From: Rhodoglobus sp.
GTDB taxonomy: Bacteria; Actinomycetota; Actinomycetes; Actinomycetales; Microbacteriaceae
DNA length: 64,000 nucleotides
Direction: 5' to 3'
Assembly (NCBI GenBank): GCA_025463515.1
Contig: JAODAQ010000027.1
Location: 1-64,000, forward strand
Each line of letters begins with the position of its first letter. Within the stretch, counting starts at the first letter, position 1. The notes below the pieces were generated by a model. That model was not told the DNA's origin. It was given only the letters and a program-made list of their open reading frames with translations, and ran no database searches. The translations under genes and the position numbers were made by a program. This document shows, piece after piece, positions 35,551 through 45,058 of this stretch.

Positions 35551-36106
35551 CCTTTTCTTCGCTAACCCGCACCGCGATCTCCAACCCACGGGCGATGTCC
35601 TCCACGGGCATGTCCCGCTCGCTCGGCACGTGGATGAACCCCGCCACCGGAACCGCCGCGCCGGCCAGCAGCCGGTACATCACCGAGTTGCACACGAAGG
35701 CGCCCGCCGAGAGCGACACCTGCGAGGGGATGCCCGCCGCCGAGATCGCGTCGGCGATGGCTCGCACCGGCAGACCGCTGAAGTACGCCGCAGGGCCGTT
35801 CACGTCGATCGGCTGCTCGCGCGGCTGCGTGCCCGCGTTGTCGGGGATCCGGGCATCCTCGAGGTTCACCGCCACGCGCTCGGGCGTGATCGCCGTGCGG
35901 CCGTCTGCGAGACCGACCGCGATCACCACGTCGGGCCGGTGCTGCTCGATCAGGGCGTCGAGCACCGCGGAGGCCCGCCCGAACTCGACAGGGAGCATAG
36001 CGGCGACAACGCCGGGCACCCGCTGGACAGCCTCCCATGACGAGTTCACGGCAGCGCCGTCGAACGGCTCGAAACCGGTGAGGAGCGCAAACGGATGCGC
36101 CCGCAC
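35540..36106 (-). CDS. pcp: Pyroglutamyl-peptidase I
   Basis: A C15-family cysteine peptidase of about 188 residues that removes N-terminal pyroglutamate. ALLTGFEPFDG is the N-terminal signature. The catalytic residues are the Glu in VNLEDARIPDN, the Cys in SAGAFVCNSVMY and the His in GFIHVPSE. It is somewhat shorter than the usual 200-215. The only good start is GTG at 36106, just 8 bp after the stop of the low-GC cassette; longer frames run into that cassette. The original upstream region may have been replaced when the cassette arrived. Confidence 0.88.
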   Translation of the reverse strand: MRAHPFALLTGFEPFDGAAVNSSWEAVQRVPGVVAAMLPVEFGRASAVLDALIEQHRPDVVIAVGLADGRTAITPERVAVNLEDARIPDNAGTQPREQPIDVNGPAAYFSGLPVRAIADAISAAGIPSQVSLSAGAFVCNSVMYRLLAGAAVPVAGFIHVPSERDMPVEDIARGLEIAVRVSEEKGGR

Positions 36107-36114
36107 ATTCGAGC

Positions 36115-37146
36115 TCAAGGTTCGAAGTCCGGGATTCTGAAATCGTTGTGACGAACAATTGATGCTAACTGCACCTTTTGTGAAGGTCCCACCCAATAGT
36201 GAACATGCCATTCATGATCAATGTCATGTCTTTGAGCCCCAAATCCACCCTGCCTACGCTGGGCGCTTGCCCCACCAGAGCTAACGCGGAGCGCGTGGCT
36301 GCGTGCCAAATTCGTCCGATTGATTACCTCTATGGCGCTTCCGATCGCCCTTTCCATCAGGTTGCCTTCAGAGAGGACCCCCTCTAGGCGAATTGAATCT
36401 GCGAAGTTGGATCCGATGGTCCAATCGGTTTGATAGCGGCGCATCGCAAAGCTGTTAGCGCTCGTGAACCTCTCGTCGGCGATCGACAGCGCCTCAGTCA
36501 GGAATGAATCGAGTGTCTCCATTGTGAGGAGCGCTGCCTCGGCGCGTCTGAGGAGAATCGCCTGGCGTGGTGAAATGTATGTTTCGAAGTTGGTGTCGAA
36601 TACGCATGGGCAGAAGAACTCGCCCGAATCCGATAGTTCCGCCTCGTGTAGTTCGCATCGGAAGCGTGCGGGAACAGCAAGATCCTCGATTATCAATGGG
36701 TCTTCGTCGGCCCGATGTTGCGCCACCGTCGCCACAGCATTCCAAAATCTCACCTGAACGGCATTCAGCTCTGGTTCATGCTCTGGACGCTCGCAGTTTG
36801 GCGCAGGTGTGAGCTGATCCACGAGAAGGTCAGCTATGCCGAAGAACAGATCCAGGTCGACGGCTCGGTCCATGAGGGCATACATCTGTGTTTCTACGTC
36901 TGCAGCAGAGAAGAGTCCCTCACCTCGGGAGGCCAACACCTTTCTGAGTTCGCTTGCCACGGGTAGCCGACCCGTCGATGCCAACACCGCAAAGGTTTCA
37001 TTCTGGACGAGTACTTTCGCGCCAATCGAACCGGATAGGTCCTTCAAAGACACCAGACGCGCAACTAAGTCAGCGATCTGATCTGAAGTCGACAACGCGC
37101 TCAGTGAGAGCGCCGCCGGACTTACGGCAAAGGTTGGACCACTCAC
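36115..37146 (-). CDS. Unrecognised 343-residue partner of the ATPase (low-GC cassette)
   Basis: No family was recognised. The N-terminal 160 residues look helical. A possible metal site follows at Cys164, His167, Cys179 and Cys181 (RCELHEAELSDSGEFFCPC). A helical section with LLRRAEAALLTMETLDSF comes next. The C-terminal 39 residues contain a cluster of His and Trp (HDIDHEWHVHYW, 307-318) that may form an active site. The ATG overlaps the ATPase stop by 4 bp, so the two proteins are likely made in a fixed ratio. GC is well below the flanks. By analogy with two-gene ATPase/effector defence modules this may be the effector; that is inference. Confidence 0.7.
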   Translation of the reverse strand: MSGPTFAVSPAALSLSALSTSDQIADLVARLVSLKDLSGSIGAKVLVQNETFAVLASTGRLPVASELRKVLASRGEGLFSAADVETQMYALMDRAVDLDLFFGIADLLVDQLTPAPNCERPEHEPELNAVQVRFWNAVATVAQHRADEDPLIIEDLAVPARFRCELHEAELSDSGEFFCPCVFDTNFETYISPRQAILLRRAEAALLTMETLDSFLTEALSIADERFTSANSFAMRRYQTDWTIGSNFADSIRLEGVLSEGNLMERAIGSAIEVINRTNLARSHALRVSSGGASAQRRQGGFGAQRHDIDHEWHVHYWVGPSQKVQLASIVRHNDFRIPDFEP

Positions 37147-38957
37147 TGCGAGTTCGCTCGCCGTCGCTCAAGTGCCGCGCGAAGTATGGCCGAGGACTCA
37201 TGCGATGACGTGTCGAAGAAACCTTCAGGCCAATCGTCAATCGACCCATATTCGTTGAGCTGAAGAGCTCGGTAGTGGGTCTCACCCGACTTCACTTCGG
37301 TGAACAACAAAACTGCATCGCGCGCCGGATCTACTTTGGTTTCCGCTACTCGGAGTCGAATGCGGCTTATCAAGTACTCGCTGTGCGTCTCGACTACGCA
37401 CTGCACGCCTGATTTCGTTACCGCAAGAAGAAAGTCTGCCAAAAGTGCCTGCACACGAGGGTGCATGTGCAATTCAGGCTGTTCCAAGATCACGACCGAT
37501 CCCGGTGAAGCCAACAGGCACATCACCACGATCGGCAGAAGCTGGCTGACTCCAACTCCGACTTGAGTCATGTCCAGACTCTTGCCGCCCGTCGATTGCG
37601 TAACCTTCAGTGTGTGACCTTGTGAACCAAGGTCCGCGGACTCAGCCGTAGACGCAACGCCGAGATAGCTGAGCCAGGCGTCGACAGCCTCTCCCAGAGT
37701 TCCGAGGCGGCGTGTTTTTAGGGTTCCCGACGGGCCCGGAGGAGCGATGTAACGAATTCGCGCGTTGGAGTTGGCGCTCAGCACAGCCGCCGTGAACTCG
37801 CCTTTCGTCCCAACGCTCGTCGGGTCGACTTCCGCGCTCAATGAGTAGATGGGCCGCGGCTCCTCTCGAAGCGGCCCCAAATATCGAACTCGAGACCCAA
37901 GAAACGCCTCGACTCGATCCATCGACATTGCGAGCTGACGCGGAAGAGGTCTTGTGCCCGGCTCCTCTCTGGGTAGACCCGTAGCATCGATGGCGGTTTG
38001 AAAGAGCTGCTGCACTTCCGCAAATAGGGCAGGCCGAACGATCGACCTCTGGTCCTCGGACAACGTCGAGAACCATTTGGCCCAAGTATCCGCATCAAGC
38101 TCGGCGCCCCGCGGGAAATCGGCCTCCTTGCTTGCGTTCAAGACGATGTGTCGGAGAGCAGACACAAGCGCCTTTGGGAAAATCGAACGCGTTCCCCGAC
38201 CCGGATTGCTTCGCCCGGAGTCTCCAAGCAGAAGCAACGAAAGCACCCATTCGTTGGCCAGCTCAAGCGCGGGATTGGATCTAATGAGCAATCTGCGCGG
38301 GAGAAAGTGATTCGAAAGCATGCCCTCCACCTCAACCCCCGTATTTGCGCGGTTCATGTCTGCGTTGGACTGAGAATCCAATTTGACGTTGAAGCTCTGC
38401 CCAATGTCACCAAAGGGAGTATCTAGGGCTGGGCCGGCCTTGGTTTGACGAGCCTTCGCGCTCATCGAAGCAGTCGCAGAACTCCGAGGCTCAGGCAAAG
38501 ATGTAGATGTCGTCATCCGGAAGGAGTTAAGTTGCGGCTGCTGGGGATCGAGGTGGTTCTCAGCCGCGAACTTTCGCGTCGGCTTAGAAAACTCGACGTC
38601 CATGGTTATGTTTCGTGTCGAGATTGCGGAACCTAAACCGGTCGATACTTGAGCAATTGAGGTGCCCGAAGATCCGACGTTGGACAAGTCCATGTCCATA
38701 CCAATCCTGATCATTCGACCTCGACTGCCGTAGGAATGTACCTCGTCGAAAGTTCCGAGTCGCACCAAATTACCGTTGAGTACGAGCGCGCGAGAACTTG
38801 CCTTGCTTGCAAGAGTTTGAGACAGCAAGAGAATGCTTTGCAGAAGCGTGCTCTTACCGCTGCTATTCGGTCCAGCCACGATCGTAAGAGGCGCGAACTC
38901 TATTTCGACGTCGTTGACGGCAGACTTGAATGCTCGAAGACGTACACGCTTGATCAT
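37143..38957 (-). CDS. AAA15/DUF3696-type ATPase (low-GC cassette)
   Basis: A 604-residue SMC/ABC-like ATPase, first gene of a two-gene unit. Walker A is GPNSSGKST (29-37), a signature-like GVGVSQLLPIVV precedes Walker B VVILEQPELHMHP, and VVETHSEYLISR is the H-loop region. The end DDWPEGFFDTSS fits DUF3696. Such ATPases are common in anti-phage modules of OLD/PARIS/Septu type, but no TOPRIM, HNH or reverse transcriptase is seen here. The ATG fits TAGGAT 6 nt upstream. GC is about 50-57% by eye against about 70% in neighbouring genes. Confidence 0.82.
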   Translation of the reverse strand: MIKRVRLRAFKSAVNDVEIEFAPLTIVAGPNSSGKSTLLQSILLLSQTLASKASSRALVLNGNLVRLGTFDEVHSYGSRGRMIRIGMDMDLSNVGSSGTSIAQVSTGLGSAISTRNITMDVEFSKPTRKFAAENHLDPQQPQLNSFRMTTSTSLPEPRSSATASMSAKARQTKAGPALDTPFGDIGQSFNVKLDSQSNADMNRANTGVEVEGMLSNHFLPRRLLIRSNPALELANEWVLSLLLLGDSGRSNPGRGTRSIFPKALVSALRHIVLNASKEADFPRGAELDADTWAKWFSTLSEDQRSIVRPALFAEVQQLFQTAIDATGLPREEPGTRPLPRQLAMSMDRVEAFLGSRVRYLGPLREEPRPIYSLSAEVDPTSVGTKGEFTAAVLSANSNARIRYIAPPGPSGTLKTRRLGTLGEAVDAWLSYLGVASTAESADLGSQGHTLKVTQSTGGKSLDMTQVGVGVSQLLPIVVMCLLASPGSVVILEQPELHMHPRVQALLADFLLAVTKSGVQCVVETHSEYLISRIRLRVAETKVDPARDAVLLFTEVKSGETHYRALQLNEYGSIDDWPEGFFDTSSHESSAILRAALERRRANSQ

Positions 38958-39026
38958 GCGTGCATCCTATTGCTGGGTATGCAGTACCTCTGCCGCTGGG
39001 TCGTCAGAATCCTTCTGGCAGCACCG

Positions 39027-39197
39027 TCACGGCAGCGGCGCCGTCCCGTCCGCCGGCTCGCCCTTCGGCAGCAGCTCCTCGACCTCGTCCAATTCGTCCT
39101 CGGGCTTGTCCGAGACCGGGTCAGTCAGCGGATCCGGCGACGGCGCGAACGAGTTCGTGAACATCCGGTCGTCGCTCTCGTCGGGCCGCTCGCTCAT
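39027..39197 (-). CDS. Small acidic hypothetical protein
   Basis: A 56-residue acidic protein (DDRMFTNSFAPSPDPLTDP, then EDELDEVEELLPKGEP) of unknown function. Its ATG overlaps the stop of the upstream gene (ATGA, 39194-39197). It has host-like GC, so the low-GC cassette ends between 38957 and this gene. Confidence 0.5.
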   Translation of the reverse strand: MSERPDESDDRMFTNSFAPSPDPLTDPVSDKPEDELDEVEELLPKGEPADGTAPLP

Positions 39198-39385
39198 GAA
39201 CGGTCCCGATCGCTGATCGCGGCACCCGTGTCGAGGTCGTCTCCGGCCTCGAGGTCGGGGCCGTCGCTCTCGGTGATGTCGATCCCGTCGAACTCGTCGA
39301 CGTCGGGGTCGGCGTCGAACGAGGCATCGACGTGGTCGTAGCTGAGCAGCTGCTCGGCATCGGGGTCTGGGTTCTCGCGTTCCAT
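39194..39385 (-). CDS. Small acidic hypothetical protein
   Basis: A 63-residue, strongly acidic protein (about one third Asp and Glu), starting MERENPDPDAEQLLSYDHVDA. GAGAGGAAGCC before the ATG gives a ribosome site. Coupled to the next small gene by a 4-bp overlap, and 30 bp downstream of phosphoketolase on the same strand, so it may be part of that transcript. No family was recognised. Confidence 0.5.
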   Translation of the reverse strand: MERENPDPDAEQLLSYDHVDASFDADPDVDEFDGIDITESDGPDLEAGDDLDTGAAISDRDRS

Positions 39386-39415
39386 GGCTTCCTCTCGTGG
39401 TTGGATTACGTGGCT

Positions 39416-41851
39416 TCAGGCGTTGTCGTCGCCCGTGTCCTGGCCGGCCGCTACACCCTGGTCGCCCCACGCCCACTGGGCGACCTCGGGGATGTCCTCA
39501 CCGTGCTCGCGGGTCCAGGCGCGGGCCCGCAGCCGGGCATCCTGCATCTCCTGGCGCACGGATGCCGCGGTCTCGCCCAGCCCCGGAACGCGATCGATCA
39601 CGTCCATGACGAGCCGGTACCGGTCGAGGTCGTTGAGCATGACCATGTCGAAGGGCGTTGTGGTGGTGCCCTCCTCCTTGTAGCCGCGCACGTGGAAGTT
39701 GTCGTGGCCGGTGTGCTTGTACGCGAGCCGGTGGATGAGCCACGGATAGCCGTGGTACGCGAAGATCACCGGGCGGTTCGTTGTGAAGATCGCGTCGAAC
39801 TCGCCGGTCGCGAGCCCGTGCGGGTGCTCCGTGTCGCTCTGCAGCCGCATGAGGTCGATCACATTGACGACGCGCACCTTGAGCGACGGGATGTGCTCCC
39901 GGAGCAGGGATGCCGCGGCGAGCGTCTCGAGCGTCGGGACATCCCCGGCACAGCCGAGCACGACGTCCGGCTCCTCGCCGTCGACCTCGGTGCCCGCCCA
40001 GTCCCAGATGCCGACGCCGCGCGTGCAGTGCGCGACCGCGTCATCCATCGACAGCCAGTTCGGCGCCACCTGCTTGCCCGCGACGACGACATTCACGTAG
40101 TCGACGGTGCGCAGGCAGTGGTCGTACGTCGACAGCAGGGTGTTGGCATCCACCGGCAGGTAGACCCGCACGATGTCTGCCTTCTTGTTCATGACGTAGT
40201 CGATGAAGCCCGGGTCCTGGTGGCTGAATCCGTTGTGGTCCTGGCGCCACACGTGCGACGAGAGCAGGTAGTTCAGCGAGGCGATCGGCCTGCGCCACGG
40301 GATGTCACCGGAGACCTTGAGCCACTTGGCGTGCTGGTTGAGCATCGAGTCGATGATGTGGATGAACGCCTCGTAGCAGTTGAACAGCCCGTGCCGACCG
40401 GTGAGCAGGTAGCCCTCGAGCCAGCCCTGGCACTGGTGCTCGCTCAGCATCTCCATCACGCGGCCGGCGCGGGCGAGGTGCTCGTCGACCGGCCAGATCG
40501 GCGCGTTCCACTGCTTGTCGGTCTCGGTGTAGACGCTCTGCAGCCGGTTCGAGGCGGTCTCGTCCGGCCCGAAGATGCGGAAATTCGTCGGGTTGTTCCG
40601 GATGACCCCCGCCAGCCAGTCACCGAGCACCTTCGTGGCCTCGCCCTCCGACCCACCGGGGGAGGGCACGTCCACGGCGAAGTCGCGGAAGTCGGGCAGC
40701 TCGAGGTCGCGGCGCAGGAGCCCGCCGTTGGCGTGCGGGGTGGCGCTCATCCGCAGTTCGCCCTCCGGAGCCAGGGCAGAGATGCTGGCGATCGGCACCC
40801 CCGCGGAGTCGAACAGCTCCTCGGGCCGGTAGCTCTTCAGCCAGTCCTCGAGGATCCGCGTGTGCTCCTCGGTGTCCCGGGCGTTCGCGAGGGGCACCTG
40901 GTGGGCGCGCCAGGTGTTCTCGACGGGCAGTCCGTCGATGTACGCCGGGCAGGTCCAGCCCTTGGGGGTGCGGAGGATGATCATCGGCCAGCGCGGGGTG
41001 CCCTCGATCGTGCCATCCGCCGCCTGCTGCTTGATCGCCGCGATCTCGTTGAGCACGACGTCGAGCTCGGCGGCGAAGCGCTGGTGCACGAGCAGCGGGT
41101 CCTCCCCGTCGAAGCCGCCCGACACGAGGTGCGGCTCGTGGCCGTAGCCGCGCATGAGGTCGAGCAGCTCCTCCTCGGGGATGCGCGCGAGCACGCTCGG
41201 ATTGGCGATCTTGTAGCCGTTGAGGTGCAGGATCGGCAGCACGACGCCGTCCTGCAGCGGGTCGATGAACTTGTTCGAATGCCAGCTCGTCGCGAGCGGC
41301 CCGGTCTCGGCCTCGCCGTCTCCCACCACGGTGGCGACCAGGAGCTCGGGGTTGTCGAAGGCCGCGCCGTACGCGTGGCTGAGCGAGTAGCCGAGCTCGC
41401 CGCCCTCGTGGATCGACCCGGGGGTCTCCGGCGCGACGTGGCTCGGGATGCCGCCGGGGAAGGAGAACTGGCGGAAGAGCCGCTGCATCCCGCGCTCATC
41501 ACGGGTGATGGGGGAGTAGACCTCGGAGTACGTGCCGTCGAGCCACGCGTTGGCGACCATGCCGGGGCCGCCGTGGCCGGGCCCGGTCACGTAGAGCGTG
41601 GGCTGCTGGCGCTGCCGGATGGCGCGGTTGAGGTGGGCGTAGATGAAGTTGAGGCCGGGCGTCGTGCCCCAGTGGCCCAGCAGGCGCGGCTTGATGTGGT
41701 CTTTGACGAGCGGCTCGCGCAGCAGCGGATTGGCGAGCAGGTAGATCTGCCCGATCGACAGGTAGTTGGCGGCGCGCCACCAGCAGTCGACTTGGTCGAG
41801 CGCTGCGTTGTCGAGCTGCTCGGGTTCCCGGTGCATCCACGTGTGCGTCAT
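39416..41851 (-). CDS. xfp: Phosphoketolase (xylulose-5-P/fructose-6-P)
   Basis: A thiamine-diphosphate enzyme of 811 residues that cleaves xylulose 5-phosphate or fructose 6-phosphate with phosphate to give acetyl phosphate. [36 protein letters not shown] and [19 protein letters not shown] are diagnostic, and length is typical (790-830). The ATG at 41851 fits TATCGT 6 nt upstream; a longer frame upstream reads through the divergent ABC gene and is not real. No acetate kinase or phosphotransacetylase is in the window. Confidence 0.95.
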   Translation of the reverse strand: MTHTWMHREPEQLDNAALDQVDCWWRAANYLSIGQIYLLANPLLREPLVKDHIKPRLLGHWGTTPGLNFIYAHLNRAIRQRQQPTLYVTGPGHGGPGMVANAWLDGTYSEVYSPITRDERGMQRLFRQFSFPGGIPSHVAPETPGSIHEGGELGYSLSHAYGAAFDNPELLVATVVGDGEAETGPLATSWHSNKFIDPLQDGVVLPILHLNGYKIANPSVLARIPEEELLDLMRGYGHEPHLVSGGFDGEDPLLVHQRFAAELDVVLNEIAAIKQQAADGTIEGTPRWPMIILRTPKGWTCPAYIDGLPVENTWRAHQVPLANARDTEEHTRILEDWLKSYRPEELFDSAGVPIASISALAPEGELRMSATPHANGGLLRRDLELPDFRDFAVDVPSPGGSEGEATKVLGDWLAGVIRNNPTNFRIFGPDETASNRLQSVYTETDKQWNAPIWPVDEHLARAGRVMEMLSEHQCQGWLEGYLLTGRHGLFNCYEAFIHIIDSMLNQHAKWLKVSGDIPWRRPIASLNYLLSSHVWRQDHNGFSHQDPGFIDYVMNKKADIVRVYLPVDANTLLSTYDHCLRTVDYVNVVVAGKQVAPNWLSMDDAVAHCTRGVGIWDWAGTEVDGEEPDVVLGCAGDVPTLETLAAASLLREHIPSLKVRVVNVIDLMRLQSDTEHPHGLATGEFDAIFTTNRPVIFAYHGYPWLIHRLAYKHTGHDNFHVRGYKEEGTTTTPFDMVMLNDLDRYRLVMDVIDRVPGLGETAASVRQEMQDARLRARAWTREHGEDIPEVAQWAWGDQGVAAGQDTGDDNA

Positions 41852-41896
41852 GTCCCCACGATACGCACGGCGAATGCCGCACCATAGGGTGGAAGT

Positions 41897-42664
41897 ATGG
41901 CCACCACGTCGACTCCCGCCCTCGAGATCAGGCACCTCACCAAGCGCTTCGGCACCAATGCCGCCGTCGACGACCTCGATCTGGTCGTTCCGAGCGGCTC
42001 GTTCTTCGGGCTCGTCGGCCCCAATGGCGCCGGCAAGACCACCACGCTCTCGATGGCCACCGGCCTGCTGCGGCCCGATGCCGGCACCGTCAGCATCCAC
42101 GGCGTGGACGTCTGGACCAACCTCGTGAAGGCCAAGAGCCTGGTCGGCAACCTCAGCGACGGGGTCCGGCTCTTCGACCGCCTGACCGGCACCCAGCTCG
42201 TCACCTACGCGGGCCTGCTCTACGGCATGGACCGTGATGTCGTCACCGCCCGCGCGGCCGACCTGCTGACGATGCTCGACCTCGAGGGCGCGGGCAGCAC
42301 GCTCGTCGTCGACTACTCCGCGGGCATGACCAAGAAGATCGCTCTGGCCTGCGCGCTCGTCCACGCCCCGCAGCTCCTCGTCCTCGACGAGCCGTTCGAG
42401 TCGGTGGACCCCGTGAGCGCGGCGAACATCCGCGACATCCTCGAGGGCTTCGTGAAGTCCGGCGGCACGGTCATCGTCTCGAGCCACGTCATGGACCTGG
42501 TGCAGCGCATGTGCGACCACGTCGCCGTCATCGACAAGGGCCGGGTGATCGCCGCCGGGACTACCGACGAGGTGCGCGCGGGCTCGACTCTGGAAGACCG
42601 CTTCGTCGAGCTCGTGGGCGGCCGCAACAAGGGGGAGGGGCCGGAATGGTTGCGACTCTCGTAA
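41897..42664 (+). CDS. ABC transporter ATP-binding protein
   Basis: A 255-residue ABC ATPase, ABC-2 exporter type. Walker [10 protein letters not shown] (near residue 40), signature YSAGMTKK, Walker [13 protein letters not shown] and the H-loop VSSHVMD are all present. The signature SAGM is a variant of the usual SGGQ. The ATG fits TAGGGT 6 nt upstream. The gene overlaps its permease by 19 bp. The substrate is not known. Confidence 0.93.
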   Translation: MATTSTPALEIRHLTKRFGTNAAVDDLDLVVPSGSFFGLVGPNGAGKTTTLSMATGLLRPDAGTVSIHGVDVWTNLVKAKSLVGNLSDGVRLFDRLTGTQLVTYAGLLYGMDRDVVTARAADLLTMLDLEGAGSTLVVDYSAGMTKKIALACALVHAPQLLVLDEPFESVDPVSAANIRDILEGFVKSGGTVIVSSHVMDLVQRMCDHVAVIDKGRVIAAGTTDEVRAGSTLEDRFVELVGGRNKGEGPEWLRLS

Positions 42665-44217
42665 GGCTGCGGTTCCTGCTGCTCGCGAACGGGCTCAGGA
42701 AGAGCCCGTGGCAGATCGTCGCCGTCATCCTCGGCGGGCTGTACGGCCTGTTCCTGCTCGGCATCGTGATCGTCGGGCTCATCGCCCTGCGCGCCGCACC
42801 GATCGACTTCGCGCGCACCCTCGTCGTGCTCGCCGGTGCCGCGACGATCCTCGGCTGGACCTTCCTGCCCGTCCTGACCTCGGGCATCGACCAGACCGTC
42901 GACACTGCCCGGCTCGCCCCCTTCCCCGTGCCGATCAACACCCTCGTGCTCGCCCTCGCGGTGAGCGGGGTCCTCGGCGTCCCCGGTATCGTCACCTCGA
43001 TCGCGGCCCTCGGCACCGTGGTCACGTGGAGCCGCGACCCGCTCGCGGCGTTCGCCGCGCTCGTGAGCGCCGCGATCGGCGTCTTCACGGCGGTAGTGGG
43101 CTCCCGGATGCTCGCCGCTCTCGCCTCGCGGATCGGCGCCGGGCGCCGCGCCCGCGAGGCCCGCACGCTCATCGTGTTCATCCCGCTACTGCTCCTCGGC
43201 CCGATCATCTTCCTCGTGTCCAACCTGCTGCGGGAGGCCTCGGACATCCTGCCGACCATCGCCCAGGTCGTCGGCTGGACCCCGTTCGGCGCGGTGTGGG
43301 CGGTGCCGGCGGATGTGGCATCCGGCGATTTCGCCAAGGCCGGGTTCGAGCTGCTGATCGCCCTCGCGACCCTCGTGCTGTTCGTCGCCCTGTGGCGCTG
43401 GGGGCTGGGCCGCGCACTCGAGCGCCCCGCGCGCGCCGCCACCGCCCAGGTGTCCAAGCGCGGCAGCGGCCTGTTCGGCATCTTCCCCGGTACGCCCACC
43501 GGAGCCGTCGCCGCGCGCGCCCTGACCTACTGGGTTCGCGACCCGCGCTACGCCCAGTCGCTGATCACGATCCCGATCGTGCCGGCGCTGCTGTTCTTCT
43601 GGGGCGGCTTCGGGGAGAACCTCGCGATCCTCGTCTGGGTCGGCCCCGTTGTCGCCGTCCTGCTCGCGATGTCGATCTACACGGACGTGTCGTACGACAA
43701 CACCGCGTTCGCGCTGCACGTCCAGACCGGCGTGAGCGGTATCGCCGACCGGCTCGGCAGGGTGATCGCGCTTGCCGTCTTCGCGGTGCCCCTGTCGCTC
43801 GCGCTGGTGGTGGCGAGCGTGGCCGTCTCCAACACGTGGCAGTTGCTCCCGGGGCTCCTCGGAATCACGATCGGCATCCTGCTCTCCGGGTTCGCCGTGT
43901 CGTCACTGATCTCGGGCCGGCTCACCTTCCCGGTGCCGGCACCGGGCGAGAGCCCGTTCAAGGCCCGGCCGGGCGGCGGGTTCAGCCTCATGCTCACGAC
44001 GTTCGCGTCGTGGGCGGTGCTCGGGGTGCTCATCCTGCCGGAGCTCGTGCTCGCGCTTGTCGGCTTCGCCACCGACAACCCTCTGCTCGGATGGCTGTCC
44101 ATCCCGGTCGGCCTGATCGTGGGCACCGCGCTGCTCGTACTCGGCGTTCGCCTCGGCGGCCGCATCCTCGACCGACGCGCCCCCGAGCTGCTCGCGCAGC
44201 TGCAGAAGCAGAAGTAG
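42646..44217 (+). CDS. ABC transporter permease
   Basis: A 523-residue membrane protein with about twelve hydrophobic segments, paired with the ATPase at 41897. The GGGGGAGG ribosome site lies inside the ATPase gene, 8 nt before the ATG at 42646. Two similar blocks of segments suggest a full-size exporter subunit (ABC-2 group) that works with two ATPase copies. The substrate is unknown; neither resistance nor antibiotic genes lie nearby. Confidence 0.87.
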   Translation: MVATLVRLRFLLLANGLRKSPWQIVAVILGGLYGLFLLGIVIVGLIALRAAPIDFARTLVVLAGAATILGWTFLPVLTSGIDQTVDTARLAPFPVPINTLVLALAVSGVLGVPGIVTSIAALGTVVTWSRDPLAAFAALVSAAIGVFTAVVGSRMLAALASRIGAGRRAREARTLIVFIPLLLLGPIIFLVSNLLREASDILPTIAQVVGWTPFGAVWAVPADVASGDFAKAGFELLIALATLVLFVALWRWGLGRALERPARAATAQVSKRGSGLFGIFPGTPTGAVAARALTYWVRDPRYAQSLITIPIVPALLFFWGGFGENLAILVWVGPVVAVLLAMSIYTDVSYDNTAFALHVQTGVSGIADRLGRVIALAVFAVPLSLALVVASVAVSNTWQLLPGLLGITIGILLSGFAVSSLISGRLTFPVPAPGESPFKARPGGGFSLMLTTFASWAVLGVLILPELVLALVGFATDNPLLGWLSIPVGLIVGTALLVLGVRLGGRILDRRAPELLAQLQKQK

Positions 44218-44236
44218 CGGGGCCGCCTCACGCCCC

Positions 44237-44288
44237 AGTCGTCAAAATGTGCTCCCCATCTGCATTTTCATAGCAGATTTTGACGACT
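44237..44288. repeat. 12-bp perfect inverted repeat between convergent genes
   Basis: AGTCGTCAAAAT (44237-44248) and ATTTTGACGACT (44277-44288) flank 28 nt, with inner GCT/AGC pairing. The local stretch is AT-richer than the surroundings. It lies 20 bp past the permease stop and 20 bp before the end of the opposing gene, so it may act as a bidirectional terminator. Confidence 0.65.
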
Positions 44289-44308
44289 CGCGCCGCTATT
44301 GAAGGTCG

Positions 44309-44977
44309 TTAGGGGAGCAGCGTGGGGTTCATCGCGGCCAGGATCGCGTAGACCGCTAGCGCGATCACCGCGAGGAACAGCAGCTGCAGCAGGATGTGGG
44401 TGACGAGCAGGCCTGCCCCGCGCCAGCCCGTCCTGACCGTGCGGATGATCAAGTAGACGATCGGCAGCAGCGCCCAGGCCGGCGCGACCGGGCGGTAGTT
44501 CCTGTCGTACAGCCTTGAGCGGTCGACGCGCGCGAACGCGAAGAGTATGAGCGCGAATGCGACGAGGGAAGGTCCTGCGAGCAGTTCGCGGTTCACACCG
44601 GGCACGAGCAGTGACGAGACGAAGCCGACCAGTATGCCGACGCCGGCGTACCAGAGCGGCGACAGCGCGATGAACCACGCGGGCAGGGTGTGCGGGCTCC
44701 CCAACCTGAGGGGATTGCTGGCGTAGTCCCCGGGGGCCATCATCCCGGTGTGCCCGGCTGGCGCGCTCCTGGTCACGTCATATCCCGCCGCGAGACGCGC
44801 GGAGTCGAACGACGACAGGGTGGCAGGGCGGTCGAGCACGGCGACGGCTGGTGCCGCAGCCTCCAGCGGCGCGACGTGCGCCGTCCACGCGGCGCCGTCC
44901 CACCAGCGACGGCGAGTCAGATCGAAGGAATCGGGGTACCACCCCGCCGGCGGCAGCGCTGCTCCACCCTCGTGCAT
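44309..44977 (-). CDS. DUF2510 membrane protein
   Basis: A 222-residue protein with DUF2510 at the N-terminus (PPAGWYPDSFDLTRRRWWDGAAW) and four to five hydrophobic segments between residues about 98 and 218. It has the plan of the gene at 46162 but without its external domain: WFIALSPLWYAGVGIL and RPVAPAWALLPIVYLIIRTVR have counterparts there. DUF2510 is a short Trp-rich domain of unknown function common in actinobacteria. Confidence 0.78.
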   Translation of the reverse strand: MHEGGAALPPAGWYPDSFDLTRRRWWDGAAWTAHVAPLEAAAPAVAVLDRPATLSSFDSARLAAGYDVTRSAPAGHTGMMAPGDYASNPLRLGSPHTLPAWFIALSPLWYAGVGILVGFVSSLLVPGVNRELLAGPSLVAFALILFAFARVDRSRLYDRNYRPVAPAWALLPIVYLIIRTVRTGWRGAGLLVTHILLQLLFLAVIALAVYAILAAMNPTLLP

Positions 44978-45058
44978 CTGCTTCCCCCGTCGCCCGAACT
45001 GACTCTTCGACGGTAGTCGAGGGATGCTCGCGGGGCGTCCCCCCGTTGACGGGGTGGG

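Noticed and set aside
36115-37146. Partner called a TOPRIM or HNH effector
   Set aside because: No TOPRIM ExD/DxD pattern and no HNH pattern seen. The His/Trp cluster is not enough to name an enzyme.
39332-41887. An 851-residue plus-strand open frame antisense to phosphoketolase
   Set aside because: It mirrors a codon-biased real gene and has Val/Arg/Asp-rich content with no domains.
41852-42520. N-terminal extension of phosphoketolase upstream of 41851
   Set aside because: The extension is antisense to the ABC ATPase, and the ATG at 41851 has a good -10 box and the expected family start.
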